Source: Kribbella italica
GTDB taxonomy: Bacteria > Actinomycetota > Actinomycetes > Propionibacteriales > Kribbellaceae
Assembly: GCF_014205135.1 (NCBI RefSeq)
Contig: NZ_JACHMY010000001.1
Location: forward strand, 434,001 to 498,000
Direction of reading: 5' to 3'
DNA length: 64,000 nt
Part shown: positions 54,947 to 63,773 of the stretch, in pieces
Layout of the letters: each line of letters starts with the position of its first letter
Numbering within the stretch: position 1 is the first letter of the stretch
The notes under the pieces: model-generated
What the model was told of the DNA's origin: nothing
The model's input: only the letters and a program-made list of their open reading frames with translations
Databases searched by the model: none
Made by a program: the position numbers and the translations under genes

Positions 54947-55933
54947 TTCGCGGACCACGATCTCGGTGGGCAGGGTGACGGAGTCGGCGCTGCCGTGGGC
55001 GATCAGGTCGAGCAGGAGCCGTGTGGTCTGCGCCGCCTGCTCGCCCATCGGGCTGCGGACGGTGGTCAGCGCCGGCGCGGTGTAGAGCGCGGCCTCGATG
55101 TCGTCGAAGCCAATCACCGCGACGTCCTCGGGGACCCGCCGTCCGGCCTCGCGCAACGTGCGCAGGGCGCCGATCGCCATCAGGTCGTTGGCCGCGAACA
55201 CCGCGTCCAGCTGCGGGTCGTCGGTCAGCAGCTGTCGCATCGCGTCGGCCCCCGAGATCCGGGTGAAGTCGCCAAGGGCAACGATCGACCGCCGTCCGGT
55301 GTCCTTCAAGGTCTCCCGGTACGCCGTCAGGCGGTCCTGCGCCGCGGTCATGTCCAGCGGTCCGGAGATCGTCGCGATCCGCTGCCGGCCCTGGTCGAGC
55401 AGGTGCTGCACGGCCTTGGTCGCGCCGCCGAGGTTGTCGTTGTCGACCCACGGCATCAGCCCCGGCGTCGCCAGCCGCCCGTGCGAGACGATCGGCAACC
55501 CGGTCCGCGCCAGTACGGCGGGCAGCGGGTCGGCGCCGTCCATCGACACCAGCATCGCGCCATCCACGTGGCCGGCGGCCAGGTACTGCTCGGCCCGCCG
55601 GCGGCTCTCGTCGGACCCGGCCAGCACCAGCGACACCTGCTTGCCCGCGGCCTCCAGCGCCCGGCTCGCCGCACGCACGACCATCGCGAACATCGGGTCG
55701 TCGGAGACCAGACCGGCCGGGGGATCGGAGACGATGATCGCGATCGTGTTGGTCCTCTGGGTGACCAGGTTGCGGGCCGCGCCGTTCGGCACGTAGCCGA
55801 GCTCGGTGACCGCGGCCATCACGATCTGCCGGATCTCCGGCGCGACCGTCGGCTCGCCGTTGATCACCCGGGAGACGCTCGACTTGGACACCCCGGCCCG
55901 GGCTGCGACGGCGTGCAGGGTCGGTCGTCTCAC
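54938..55933 (-). CDS. LacI-family transcriptional regulator
   Basis: A 331-residue regulator: HTH TLHAVAARAGVSKSSVSRVI, hinge NGAARNLVTQR, then an effector domain with VIGFDDIEAALY. GTG 55933 has an AGGGGG-type Shine-Dalgarno; the frame opens to 56044 but only through the operator DNA. It is divergent from the GH16/DUF1996 pair and probably represses both itself and them through GGGGAA-nn-TTCCCC palindromes in the gap. Confidence 0.9.
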   Translation of the reverse strand: MRRPTLHAVAARAGVSKSSVSRVINGEPTVAPEIRQIVMAAVTELGYVPNGAARNLVTQRTNTIAIIVSDPPAGLVSDDPMFAMVVRAASRALEAAGKQVSLVLAGSDESRRRAEQYLAAGHVDGAMLVSMDGADPLPAVLARTGLPIVSHGRLATPGLMPWVDNDNLGGATKAVQHLLDQGRQRIATISGPLDMTAAQDRLTAYRETLKDTGRRSIVALGDFTRISGADAMRQLLTDDPQLDAVFAANDLMAIGALRTLREAGRRVPEDVAVIGFDDIEAALYTAPALTTVRSPMGEQAAQTTRLLLDLIAHGSADSVTLPTEIVVRESA

Positions 55934-55953
55934 GCGCACCCCCTCGCCGGCCT

Positions 55954-55969
55954 TGGGGACCGTTCCCCA
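55954..55969. promoter_or_regulatory. LacI operator next to the regulator start
   Basis: TGGGGACCGTTCCCCA is an imperfect copy of the perfect palindrome at 56055-56070. It lies 20 bases upstream of the LacI start, a position suited to autoregulation. A half site (CCGTTCCCC) lies at about 56026-56034. Confidence 0.6.
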
Positions 55970-56019
55970 CGCACGAGCATCGCGGTGGTTCCGGAACCTT
56001 GTCAAGCGTCGACGAACTC

Positions 56020-56070
56020 TTGACACCGTTCCCCGGGCAGGCAACTCTCAGACTCGGGGAACGTTCCCCG
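56020..56070 (+). promoter_or_regulatory. GH16 promoter and LacI operator
   Basis: TTGACA (56020-56025) is a consensus -35, with a weak -10 near AACTCT (56043-56048). CGGGGAACGTTCCCCG (56055-56070) is a perfect 16-bp palindrome just downstream, before the GH16 start at 56099; repressor there would block elongation. Confidence 0.65.
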
Positions 56071-56098
56071 AACCTCCTGCCCGCCCCTGGAGACGCCC

Positions 56099-57835
56099 AT
56101 GCGTTTGTCCCGTAGACCCCTCCGTCTGAAAGCCGCTGGACTCGTCGCGATCGCGGCGAGTTTCGTGGCCGCCCTGCTGGTCGCACCGCCCGCCGAGGCC
56201 GCCGACCCGCTGCTGTCCCAAGGCAAGACCGCCACCGCGTCGTCCGCCGAGAACGTCGCCTTCCCCGCCTCCGCCGCCGTCGACGGCGATCCAGGGACCC
56301 GCTGGTCGAGCGCGTTCGGCGACCCGCAGTGGATCCGGGTCGACCTCGGCCAGACCGCCACCATCAGCCAGGTCGTGCTCAGCTGGGAGGCGGCGTACGC
56401 GACCGGCTTCCGGCTGGAGACCTCCACGGACGGCACCAACTGGTCGTCGATCTACAGCACCACGACCGGTGCCGGAGGCAACCAAACCCTGAACGTCAGC
56501 GGCAGCGGCCGCTACGTCCGGCTGCTCAGCACCGCCCGCGCCACCCAGTGGGGTGTGTCGCTGTGGGAGTTCAAGGTGTTCGGGACCACTGGTGGTGGTC
56601 CCGGCCCCGGTCCGGGCAGTGCGCTGCTGTCGTACGGCAAGACCGGCGCGGCCTCGACCCAGCAGCACGACTCGAACTGCTGGGAGTGCACGCCGGCCCG
56701 TGCGTTCGACCTCGACCCGGCCAGCCGCTGGGCCACCGCGACTGACTCCGGCTGGGTCGACCCGGGCTGGATCTCGGTCGACCTCGGCGCCACCGCGCAG
56801 ATCGACAAGGTCGTGCTGCAGTGGGACCCGGCCTCGGCCAAGGCGTACCAGATCCAGGTCTCGAACGACGGGAACACCTGGACGCCGATCTACACGACGG
56901 CGGCCGGCCCCGGCTTCAAGGAGACGCTGACCGTCACCGGCACCGGCCGCTACGTCCGGATGTACGGCACGCAGCGCAACACGCCGTACGGGTACTCGCT
57001 GTGGGAGTTCCAGGTCTACGGCACCGGCGGCGCGCCGAACACCCCGCCGGCCCCGCCGGCCGACCCGTCCCCGAACCCGCAGCTGATCTTCGCCGACGAG
57101 TTCAACGGCCCGAGCGGCACCAAGCCCGACGCCGCGAAGTGGTCGGCCGACCCCGGCACCGGCCAGAACAACGAGCTGCAGGTCTACACCAACCACAACA
57201 ACACCCAGATGGACGGCCAGGGCAACCTGGTGCTCGAAGCCCGTCGTGAGGTGACGCCGGGTTCGGCTTGCCCGATCGACCCGGTCACCGGCAGCGGGAC
57301 GTGCCAGTACACGTCGGCGCGGATGAACAGCGGCGGCAAGTTCAATACGACGTACGGCAAGGTCGAGGCGCGGATCAAGGTGCCCAAGGGCAACGGCCTG
57401 TGGCCGGCGTTCTGGATGATGGGCGCGGACTTCCTGACCGGCCGGCCCTGGCCCTACAACGGTGAGATCGACATCGTGGAGATCCTCGGTCGCGAGACCA
57501 CCAAGGGCTACTCGACGCTGCACGCCCCGGCCTACAACGGCGCCGGTGGCTACGGCGGCACCTACGGGTTGCCCGGTGGCGCCGACTTCTCGAACGACTT
57601 CCACACCTGGACGATGCTTTGGAACAGCACGAGCATCACCTACCAGGTCGACGGCACCACGGTCTTCGTCGTCGACAAGGCCCAGCTCGAGGCGACCCGC
57701 GGGCCGTGGATCTTCGACCACCCGTTCTACCTGATCCTCAACCTCGCGGTCGGCGGCGACTTCCCCGGCCCGCCCAACGCGCAGACGCCGTTCCCGGCGC
57801 GGATGCTGGTCGACTACGTGCGGGTGTACAAGTGA
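56099..57835 (+). CDS. secreted GH16 glucanase with two F5/8-type (CBM32-like) domains
   Basis: A 578-residue secreted glycoside hydrolase. A signal peptide ends near residue 36 (PPAEA). Two F5/8 type C-like sugar-binding domains follow, at about 40-155 (GTRWSSAFGDPQWIRVDLG) and 180-310. The GH16 catalytic domain (about 330-578) has the E-x-D-x-x-E signature in GEIDIVEILG. It probably cuts beta-1,3-glucan or a related wall polysaccharide. GGAG is six bases before ATG. The gene ends by overlapping the DUF1996 gene by four bases. Confidence 0.92.
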   Translation: MRLSRRPLRLKAAGLVAIAASFVAALLVAPPAEAADPLLSQGKTATASSAENVAFPASAAVDGDPGTRWSSAFGDPQWIRVDLGQTATISQVVLSWEAAYATGFRLETSTDGTNWSSIYSTTTGAGGNQTLNVSGSGRYVRLLSTARATQWGVSLWEFKVFGTTGGGPGPGPGSALLSYGKTGAASTQQHDSNCWECTPARAFDLDPASRWATATDSGWVDPGWISVDLGATAQIDKVVLQWDPASAKAYQIQVSNDGNTWTPIYTTAAGPGFKETLTVTGTGRYVRMYGTQRNTPYGYSLWEFQVYGTGGAPNTPPAPPADPSPNPQLIFADEFNGPSGTKPDAAKWSADPGTGQNNELQVYTNHNNTQMDGQGNLVLEARREVTPGSACPIDPVTGSGTCQYTSARMNSGGKFNTTYGKVEARIKVPKGNGLWPAFWMMGADFLTGRPWPYNGEIDIVEILGRETTKGYSTLHAPAYNGAGGYGGTYGLPGGADFSNDFHTWTMLWNSTSITYQVDGTTVFVVDKAQLEATRGPWIFDHPFYLILNLAVGGDFPGPPNAQTPFPARMLVDYVRVYK

Positions 57836-59091
57836 CCGCGCGTCGGGGTTTCCGTCTCGGTGCTCTGATGACGGGCCTGCTGGCCCTGCTCGGTGCCTAT
57901 CTGGTGGTGGTCGGTCGTCCCGCCGCGGCCGCCGAGACGCTGCTGTCGCAGGGCCGGCCGGTCGTCGCGTCCTCGGTGGAGAGCGGTGCCTTCCCGGCCG
58001 CTGCCGCCGTCGACGGTGACGGCGGGACGCGCTGGGCGTCGGGATTCGCCGACAACCAGTGGCTTCAGGTGGATCTGGGATCGAGCCAGACCTTCAACCG
58101 CGTCGTACTGCGGTGGGAGGCGGCGTACGCGAAGGGCTTCTCGATCCAGACCTCGCCCGATGCCACGAGCTGGACCACCGTGCACACGGTTGCCAATGGC
58201 AACGGTGGTGAGCAGAACCTGACCGTGACCGGCACCGGCCGGTACGTGCGGGTGCTGGTCACCCAGCGGGCCACCCAGTGGGGTGCGTCGCTGTTCGAGT
58301 TCCAGGTGTACGGCGGGACTGCTGCCGGGCCGATCGTCCGGGTGGCCGAGTTCCTGGCGGACTGCCCGTACACGCACCGGCTGCCCGACGACCCGATCGT
58401 GTTCCCGAACCTGCCCGGGGCGTCGCACATGCACAGCTTCTTCGGTGCGACCGTGACGAACGCCAACACCACCGTGGACGACCTGGTGAACTCGCCGACG
58501 TCGTGCAACCCGGCCGAGGACAAGTCGTCGTACTGGGTGCCCACGCTGTACGTGAACAACCAGCCGGTCGAACCGACCGGGACGACGTTCTACTACCTGG
58601 GCGAAGGCGTCCGGGACGACGTGATCGCGCGGACCCAGCCGCTGCCGTTCGGGCTGCGGATCGTGGCCGGCAACGCGAAGGCGACCGGGCCCGGTGACAA
58701 CACGATCTCCCGTTGGTCCTGTCTGCACGCCGGGGACGCTGGGTCGGGTCACGACTTCATCAACTGCCCCGCCGGGTCGATGCTGGAGTCGTACCTGGAC
58801 TTCCCGCAGTGCTGGAACGGGCGCGACCTCGACTCACCGGACCACAAGAGCCACATGTCCTACCCGGTGAACGGCGACTGCCCGGCGACCCACCCGGTGC
58901 CGGTGCCGAAGCTGCGGCAGGTCCTGCGGTACCCGGTGAACGGGTCGACGGCCGGCTTCCGGCTGGCGTCCGGTGGCGGGTTCACGATGCACGGCGACTT
59001 CTTCAACGCCTGGCCGGTCGCCGAGATGGCGCGCCGCGTCAACGACTGCATCCGCCCGATCATCAAGTGCGGGGCCAACGGGCACCCGTAA
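57832..59091 (+). CDS. secreted DUF1996 protein with CBM32-like domain
   Basis: A 419-residue secreted protein. After a signal peptide (residues about 1-35) comes one F5/8 type C-like domain (about 40-155) close in sequence to the first one of GH16. The rest is DUF1996 (LPGASHMHSFFG, LYVNNQPVEPTGTTFYYLG, YLDFPQCWNGRDL), a domain common in fungal and bacterial wall-degrading proteins with unknown activity. GTG 57832 overlaps the GH16 stop (GTGA); ATG 57868 in frame is possible. The pair is one transcript under the LacI promoter. Confidence 0.87.
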   Translation: MTARRGFRLGALMTGLLALLGAYLVVVGRPAAAAETLLSQGRPVVASSVESGAFPAAAAVDGDGGTRWASGFADNQWLQVDLGSSQTFNRVVLRWEAAYAKGFSIQTSPDATSWTTVHTVANGNGGEQNLTVTGTGRYVRVLVTQRATQWGASLFEFQVYGGTAAGPIVRVAEFLADCPYTHRLPDDPIVFPNLPGASHMHSFFGATVTNANTTVDDLVNSPTSCNPAEDKSSYWVPTLYVNNQPVEPTGTTFYYLGEGVRDDVIARTQPLPFGLRIVAGNAKATGPGDNTISRWSCLHAGDAGSGHDFINCPAGSMLESYLDFPQCWNGRDLDSPDHKSHMSYPVNGDCPATHPVPVPKLRQVLRYPVNGSTAGFRLASGGGFTMHGDFFNAWPVAEMARRVNDCIRPIIKCGANGHP

Positions 59092-59100
59092 CCCTCTGAC

Positions 59101-59139
59101 GGCCGGGCGGGTCTCCCCGTCCCAGGGACCCGCTCGGCC
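59101..59139 (+). terminator. hairpin terminator after DUF1996
   Basis: GGCCGGGCGGGTC (59101-59113) and GACCCGCTCGGCC (59127-59139) form a 13-bp stem with one G-T pair. It begins ten bases after the DUF1996 stop. Confidence 0.7.
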
Positions 59140-59164
59140 GCTCCACTCCGCTCAGCGCTTTTGC

Positions 59165-59179
59165 AAAGAACCTTTCTTT
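59165..59179. promoter_or_regulatory. AT-rich dyad before the DUF305 gene
   Basis: AAAGAA-CCT-TTCTTT is a perfect 6-bp inverted repeat in otherwise GC-rich DNA, 73 bases before the ATG. It may be an operator; no regulator is adjacent. Confidence 0.4.
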
Positions 59180-59251
59180 ACCCTCTGTACTGCGGTCGTC
59201 GCCGTCTGTACTCTCACCACAACCGCCCCGTTGTTCCCGAGGAGCTCTCCC

Positions 59252-59821
59252 ATGAAGGCTCTTGCTTGTCTCGCCCTGCTCGTCGCTCTGACCGGTTGTG
59301 GTTCGTCCGTCGCCGCTTCGCCACCCCCGCCGTCCCCGACGCCGTCGGCCACGGAGCCGGAGTGGAAGATCGACCCGTCCTTCAACTCCACCGACCTGGC
59401 CTACATCGAACTCATGATCCCGATGGACGACCAGCTGCTGCGCGTCCTGGACCTCGGCCAGAAACAGGCCTCCGCCCCGGCGCTGCGCGAGTTCGCCGGC
59501 AAGGTGGCCGCCGGCCACCGCGCCGAGGTCGCCCAGCTCATCGCCATCCGCACCCGCAGCGGCCTGCCGATCCGCAACCCGCACGAGGGCCACGACATGC
59601 CCGGCATGATGACCGAGCCCGAAATCGATGCCCTGGGCAAGCTGTCCGGCCCCGCCTTCGACCAGGACTTCACCAAGAACCTGAAAGAGCACCTGGACCA
59701 GACGACCTTGCTGGCCCGCAGCATCGCCAACGCAGGCAAGGATCCGGAGACGAAGAAGCTGGGTAAGACCCTCATCGCCGGCCGAACCACCCAACTGAAA
59801 CAGCTCGCTGCGGTGAGCTGA
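59252..59821 (+). CDS. DUF305 lipoprotein
   Basis: A 189-residue lipoprotein: short signal with lipobox LTGC, a Pro/Ser/Thr linker, then DUF305 at about 45-185. Characteristic parts are YIELMIPMDDQLLRVLDL, a His/Met run (HEGHDMPGMM) and a long last helix. The His and Met are possible copper ligands, and DUF305 proteins are often found with copper genes, but none is here. GAGGAG (59239-59244) is seven bases before ATG. Confidence 0.88.
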   Translation: MKALACLALLVALTGCGSSVAASPPPPSPTPSATEPEWKIDPSFNSTDLAYIELMIPMDDQLLRVLDLGQKQASAPALREFAGKVAAGHRAEVAQLIAIRTRSGLPIRNPHEGHDMPGMMTEPEIDALGKLSGPAFDQDFTKNLKEHLDQTTLLARSIANAGKDPETKKLGKTLIAGRTTQLKQLAAVS

Positions 59822-59830
59822 CTGTTTCCT

Positions 59831-59864
59831 CCCACGCGCGGCCTTCCGCTCGCTGGCGCTCGCT
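59831..59864 (+). repeat. 34-bp dispersed repeat, copy 1
   Basis: CCCACGCGCGGCCTTC, then CGCTCGCTGGCGCTCGCT. Copies 2 and 3 are at 60091-60120 and, inverted, at 61202-61235. From the DUF305 stop to 60206 there is no gene; the region holds copies 1 and 2 and GC-rich filler with TATCGCCCGC words. Confidence 0.7.
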
Positions 59865-60090
59865 ACATGCCGTGCTCCCGCCCGCCCTTTTGCGAACGTG
59901 TGCGGGCTATCGCCCGCCATGTGCGCGTGCTATCGCCCGCTTCAAGCGGAAGCAGGTGGGCTCGGGCGGTGTGATCGGTTGCGTGCAGGTGGTTCACCCG
60001 ATTCGCGCCGGGTGCGCGTGCTGCCGCCCGCCTCGAGTGGAGCACTTGGGCGCGGCGGGGTGTAATCGGATGCGCGGGGCGCTCACCCCG

Positions 60091-60120
60091 CGCGCGGCCC
60101 TTCGCTCGCTAGCGCTCGCT
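60091..60120 (+). repeat. 34-bp dispersed repeat, copy 2 (shorter)
   Basis: CGCGCGGCCC then TTCGCTCGCTAGCGCTCGCT. It differs from copy 1 at a few bases; both are followed by GTGCTCCCG a few bases on. Confidence 0.65.
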
Positions 60121-60206
60121 GCGCGTCGTGCTCCCGAACTCTCCCTGTGCGAGGCCCGCCGGCGACTCCGCTCGCCTCGATCAGCTGGCGGACTGAGCTG
60201 CCGGGC

Positions 60207-60521
60207 TCAGTTGCCGGACGAGGCGATCCGGGAGACCGCGAACAGCAGGATCACCAGGACGGAGAAGACCCGGAGCGCGCGCTGGCCCGTGGTCACCACC
60301 GGCCAGGACAGGAACCCGAGCCAGCTCAGCAGCAGTGCCAGCAGGATCAGCGCCGGGATGCCGGCGGCGAGCGGAGCGAAGACTCCGATCAGGGCCAGCA
60401 CCAGGGTGATCCCGGGCAGCGTCAGCTTCGGCATCGCGTGCAGCTTCGCCACGACCGGGTAGCTGACCTTCGTCACACGCTGCCGAAGCGGACTCACCGG
60501 CTGACTGCTGGAGGAACTCAT
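60207..60521 (-). CDS. small membrane protein, DUF6703-like
   Basis: A 104-residue protein with two or three hydrophobic segments (GITLVLALIGVFAPLAAG, IPALILLALLLSWLGF, VFSVLVILLFAVSRI). A polar N-terminus (MSSSSSQPVSPLRQRV) faces the cytosol. ATG 60521 is followed by a typical start; an upstream frame to 60548 is not needed. Function unknown; it looks like actinobacterial DUF6703 proteins. Confidence 0.7.
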   Translation of the reverse strand: MSSSSSQPVSPLRQRVTKVSYPVVAKLHAMPKLTLPGITLVLALIGVFAPLAAGIPALILLALLLSWLGFLSWPVVTTGQRALRVFSVLVILLFAVSRIASSGN

Positions 60522-60613
60522 TGTCCTATTGTTCCAGCACAGCCACACCTGTGGAAAACTTCGGCCCCGTCCATCCGTACAGCGCGGTGCGTTGCACGGG
60601 ATGCCCCGAGCCG

Positions 60614-61150
60614 TCAGCCGGCCCCGAATTCGCCGGTGACGTGCGGCGCGTAAGTGCGGATCACGGCAGTCAGGGCTGCGCGATTCAGCAAGTGCACGCG
60701 GGAGACAGCCAGCACGGCGTACCGAGCGGGCTGTTTGCCCGACGGGTGGTTGATGTGGCGCGCGGCGCGCTCGCCGCGCTCGGAGAGCGGCACCACTGAG
60801 CCTCGCGCCACTTGGAACACCAGAGCACGGTCCTCTCCGGAGTAGCTGATATCCGCATCCCGGACGTCACGCCAGGCCACGAACACACACCAGGACCCCC
60901 AGAGCTCGATCCCACGCTCGTCGGCCCGAAGCAGCAGTCGCCCGTACCTCCGCAGGTGAGCGATCGCGACGCCCACCACGAAGAGCGCCGCGCACGAGAT
61001 CGTCACCGGGTACAGGCGCGGTCCTCCGGCGATGACCACGACTGCGCCCGCCGCGGGGAACATGATCCCGGCCAGGACTGTGAGCCAGGTCGTTCGAAAC
61101 CGCATCTCGTAGCTGAGAGGCCCGTCCGACGGCGCAACCATGAGCCTCAT
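60614..61150 (-). CDS. membrane protein with PH-like domain
   Basis: A 178-residue protein (start ATG 61150; ATG 61183 possible). Two helices near residues 20-65 (TVLAGIMFPAAGAVVVIAGG) precede a domain of about 110 residues with ADERGIELWGSWCVFVAWRD, the strand pattern of bacterial PH-like domains. No function is known. It sits between inverted copies of the 34-bp repeat. Confidence 0.65.
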   Translation of the reverse strand: MRLMVAPSDGPLSYEMRFRTTWLTVLAGIMFPAAGAVVVIAGGPRLYPVTISCAALFVVGVAIAHLRRYGRLLLRADERGIELWGSWCVFVAWRDVRDADISYSGEDRALVFQVARGSVVPLSERGERAARHINHPSGKQPARYAVLAVSRVHLLNRAALTAVIRTYAPHVTGEFGAG

Positions 61151-61201
61151 GGTAGACGCCGCCAAGGAGCTCCTCCGGTCCACCGATGGGATTCCACATG
61201 G

Positions 61202-61235
61202 AGCGAGCGCTAGCGAGCGGAAGGCCGCGCGTGGG
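61202..61235 (-). repeat. 34-bp dispersed repeat, copy 3 (inverted)
   Basis: AGCGAGCGCTAGCGAGCG then GAAGGCCGCGCGTGGG. On the minus strand it matches copy 1 with one mismatch over the full length. Together copies 1 and 3 bracket 1.3 kb with the two small membrane genes. Confidence 0.7.
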
Positions 61236-61257
61236 GGAAAGCATCTAAGGTGACGGA

Positions 61258-61566
61258 GTGTTCGTCGTGATCAGGTTCAAGGTGGCTGAGGGTGCTCAGG
61301 TGGAGTTCCGGGAGCGGTTGGCGGCTGCCGTGGAGGTGTTGTCGCGGCAGAAGGGGTTCGTGGCGGCTCGGACGGGGTTCAACGTGGACGATCCGGAGTT
61401 GCTGGCGTTGAGTATGGAGTGGGTCAACGTCGGGAGCTACCGGCGGGCGCTGTCGCCGTACGAGGTGAAGATGGTGGCGGTGCCGCTGCTGTCCCAGGCG
61501 ATCGACGAGCCCACGGCGTACGAGGTGCTGGACGGCGGGTCCGGCGGGGTGAACCTGCTGTCGTAG
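61258..61566 (+). CDS. antibiotic biosynthesis monooxygenase (ABM)-like protein
   Basis: A 102-residue dimeric alpha+beta barrel-like protein. MFVVIRFKVAEGAQVEFRER and the middle FVAARTGFNVDDPELLALS are typical of ABM-like proteins. Relatives act as monooxygenases or haem-binding proteins; the role here is unclear. GTG start, preceded by GTGACGGA. It is upstream of glyS on the same strand. Confidence 0.8.
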   Translation: MFVVIRFKVAEGAQVEFRERLAAAVEVLSRQKGFVAARTGFNVDDPELLALSMEWVNVGSYRRALSPYEVKMVAVPLLSQAIDEPTAYEVLDGGSGGVNLLS

Positions 61567-61671
61567 CAGGTACCTTGCGGATGCGACGTGGAGGACCCCG
61601 GGCCGTTAGCCTGGACCCTTCCGTTCCACCACCTGTGTCCTACCACCCGTGTTGTTGTCTGGAGTCGAATA

Positions 61672-63057
61672 GTGCCCGTGGATACCGTCGATGCCGTCGT
61701 CAGCCTCAGTAAGCGGAGGGGCTTCGTCTACCCGTGCGGCGAGATCTACGGCGGTACCCGGTCGGCATGGGACTACGGACCGCTCGGGATCGAGCTGAAG
61801 AACAACGTCCGCAACCAGTGGTGGCGGGCGATGGTGACGAGTCGCGACGACGTCGTCGGCCTGGACTCGTCGGTGATCCTGCCGACCAAGGTCTGGGAGG
61901 CGTCGGGGCACCTGCAGGAGTTCGTCGACCCGCTGACCGAGTGCCAGTCCTGCCACAAGCGGTTCCGTGACGACCACCTGCGCGAGGACTACGCGCGGCG
62001 GAAGAACAAGGACGCCGACGAGGTCAAGCTCGACGAGATCGCCTGCCCGAACTGCGGGAACAAGGCCACCTTCACCGAGCCGCGGATGTTCAACGGGCTG
62101 TTGAAGACCTACCTCGGCCCGGTCGAGTCCGAGGAGGGGCTGCACTACCTGCGCCCGGAGACCGCCCAGGGCATCTTCGTCAACTTCGCGAACGTGATGG
62201 GTACGGCGCGCAAGAAGCCGCCGTTCGGCATCGCCCAGGTGGGCAAGAGCTTCCGCAACGAGATCACCCCGGGCAACTTCATCTTCCGGACCCGGGAGTT
62301 CGAGCAGATGGAGATGGAGTTCTTCGTCGCGCCGGGCTCGGACGAGGACTGGCACGAGTACTGGCTGAAGGCCCGCTGGGACTGGTACATCGGGCTCGGG
62401 CTCAACCCGGACAACATGCGCTTCTACGAGCACCCGAAGGAGAAGCTCAGCCACTACAGCAAGCGCACGGTCGACATCGAGTACAAGTTCAACTTCGGCG
62501 GCAAGGACTTCGACGAGCTCGAGGGCATCGCGAACCGGTTCGACTACGACCTGACCACGCACTCCAAGCACTCCGGCGCCGACCTGTCGTACTTCGACCA
62601 GGAGAAGGGCGAGCGCTGGACGCCGTACGTGATCGAGCCGGCCGCCGGCCTGACCCGCAACGTGCTGGCCTTCCTGCTCGACGCCTACACCGAGGACGAG
62701 GCGCCGAACGCCAAGGGCGGCGTCGACAAGCGGACCGTGCTGCGCTTCGACCCGCGACTCGCGCCGGTCAAGGCGGCCGTGCTGCCGCTGTCGCGCAACG
62801 CCGATCTGTCCCCGAAGGCCAAGGACCTGGCCGCCGAGCTGCGCCAGGCCTGGAACGTCGACTTCGACGACGCCGGGGCGATCGGCCGCCGCTACCGCCG
62901 CCAGGACGAGATCGGGACGCCGTACTGCATCACCGTCGACTTCGACACCCTCGAGGACCACGCGGTGACGATCCGGGAGCGCGACTCGATGAAGCAGGAG
63001 CGCGTCGCCCTGACCGAGGTGACCGGGTACCTGGCCCAGCGCCTGGTGGGTTGCTGA
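61672..63057 (+). CDS. glyS: glycyl-tRNA synthetase
   Basis: Charges tRNA-Gly with glycine in the cytoplasm. The 461-residue protein is the alpha-2 (class II, archaeal/eukaryotic-like) form: motif 1 near [17 protein letters not shown], motif 2 [19 protein letters not shown] near 200, and motif 3 near [17 protein letters not shown] around 335-345, then an anticodon-binding domain at about 365-460. GGAG (61661-61664) lies seven bases before GTG 61672; a longer frame from 61588 has no such site. glyS lies near zur and uppS in many actinobacteria. Confidence 0.95.
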   Translation: MPVDTVDAVVSLSKRRGFVYPCGEIYGGTRSAWDYGPLGIELKNNVRNQWWRAMVTSRDDVVGLDSSVILPTKVWEASGHLQEFVDPLTECQSCHKRFRDDHLREDYARRKNKDADEVKLDEIACPNCGNKATFTEPRMFNGLLKTYLGPVESEEGLHYLRPETAQGIFVNFANVMGTARKKPPFGIAQVGKSFRNEITPGNFIFRTREFEQMEMEFFVAPGSDEDWHEYWLKARWDWYIGLGLNPDNMRFYEHPKEKLSHYSKRTVDIEYKFNFGGKDFDELEGIANRFDYDLTTHSKHSGADLSYFDQEKGERWTPYVIEPAAGLTRNVLAFLLDAYTEDEAPNAKGGVDKRTVLRFDPRLAPVKAAVLPLSRNADLSPKAKDLAAELRQAWNVDFDDAGAIGRRYRRQDEIGTPYCITVDFDTLEDHAVTIRERDSMKQERVALTEVTGYLAQRLVGC

Positions 63058-63059
63058 CC

Positions 63060-63770
63060 ATGCCCTTCCGTACGACGTCCGCCCGTACGACGGGTGCCCG
63101 CGCGCTGGCCGTCGGCGCGGCCGCCGTCCTGCTGCTGGCCGGTTGCTCCGACGACCCGACGCCGGACGCCGGGAGCACCCCGCCGCCGTCCGCGCCCTCC
63201 TCCGGTCCGACCAGCGCGCCGATCCCGACCGCTTCCACGCCGTCGCTGACCCCGTTGCCGACGCCGTCACTGAGCCCATTGCCGACTCCGTCGGAGGCGT
63301 GGCCGACGCCGAAAGTGACCGGTACGCCGGATGCCGACGCCCCGCTGGCGAACCGGATCCGCTTCGCGATCGCCAAGCAGGTCCAGGTCGCGGCCGGCCG
63401 CGCCGCGAGCACCAAGGTGACCTGCCCGGGCATCGACGACGCCGACCAGCCGGGCGCCCACGCGCTCACCTGCACGGTGAACTACGCGGGCAAGACCTTC
63501 ACCGGTCGGCTCACCGTCGACGCCAAGCAGTACAGCGCGACGTACAAGTTCACCTCCGAGTCGGTGGCGATCGTGAAGCCGAAGGTCGTCGACGCGGTGC
63601 AGCGGGCGGCGTCGGGCGCCGCGAAGGTGACCTGCACAATGGAGGACGTGACCGTCGTCAAGCACACCGCGCAGGGCATCGCCTGTGACGTGACCACCGT
63701 GGAGAACGCTGTCCAGCCGTACCGCGCGCAGATCTCGGGGAACGGCCAGGTCCTGGTGGCCAAGGCGTAA
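63060..63770 (+). CDS. lipoprotein with DUF4333-type C-terminal domain
   Basis: A 236-residue lipoprotein: twin Arg-rich start, lipobox LAGC near 29, a Pro/Ser/Thr linker with repeats (TPLPTPSLSPLPTPS), then two related domains with VTCPGIDDADQPG, AHALTCTVNYAGKTFTGRL and VTCTMEDVTVVKHT. The Cys pairs and fold match DUF4333. The ATG is two bases after the glyS stop, so it is co-transcribed. Function unknown. Confidence 0.83.
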   Translation: MPFRTTSARTTGARALAVGAAAVLLLAGCSDDPTPDAGSTPPPSAPSSGPTSAPIPTASTPSLTPLPTPSLSPLPTPSEAWPTPKVTGTPDADAPLANRIRFAIAKQVQVAAGRAASTKVTCPGIDDADQPGAHALTCTVNYAGKTFTGRLTVDAKQYSATYKFTSESVAIVKPKVVDAVQRAASGAAKVTCTMEDVTVVKHTAQGIACDVTTVENAVQPYRAQISGNGQVLVAKA

Positions 63771-63773
63771 CTG

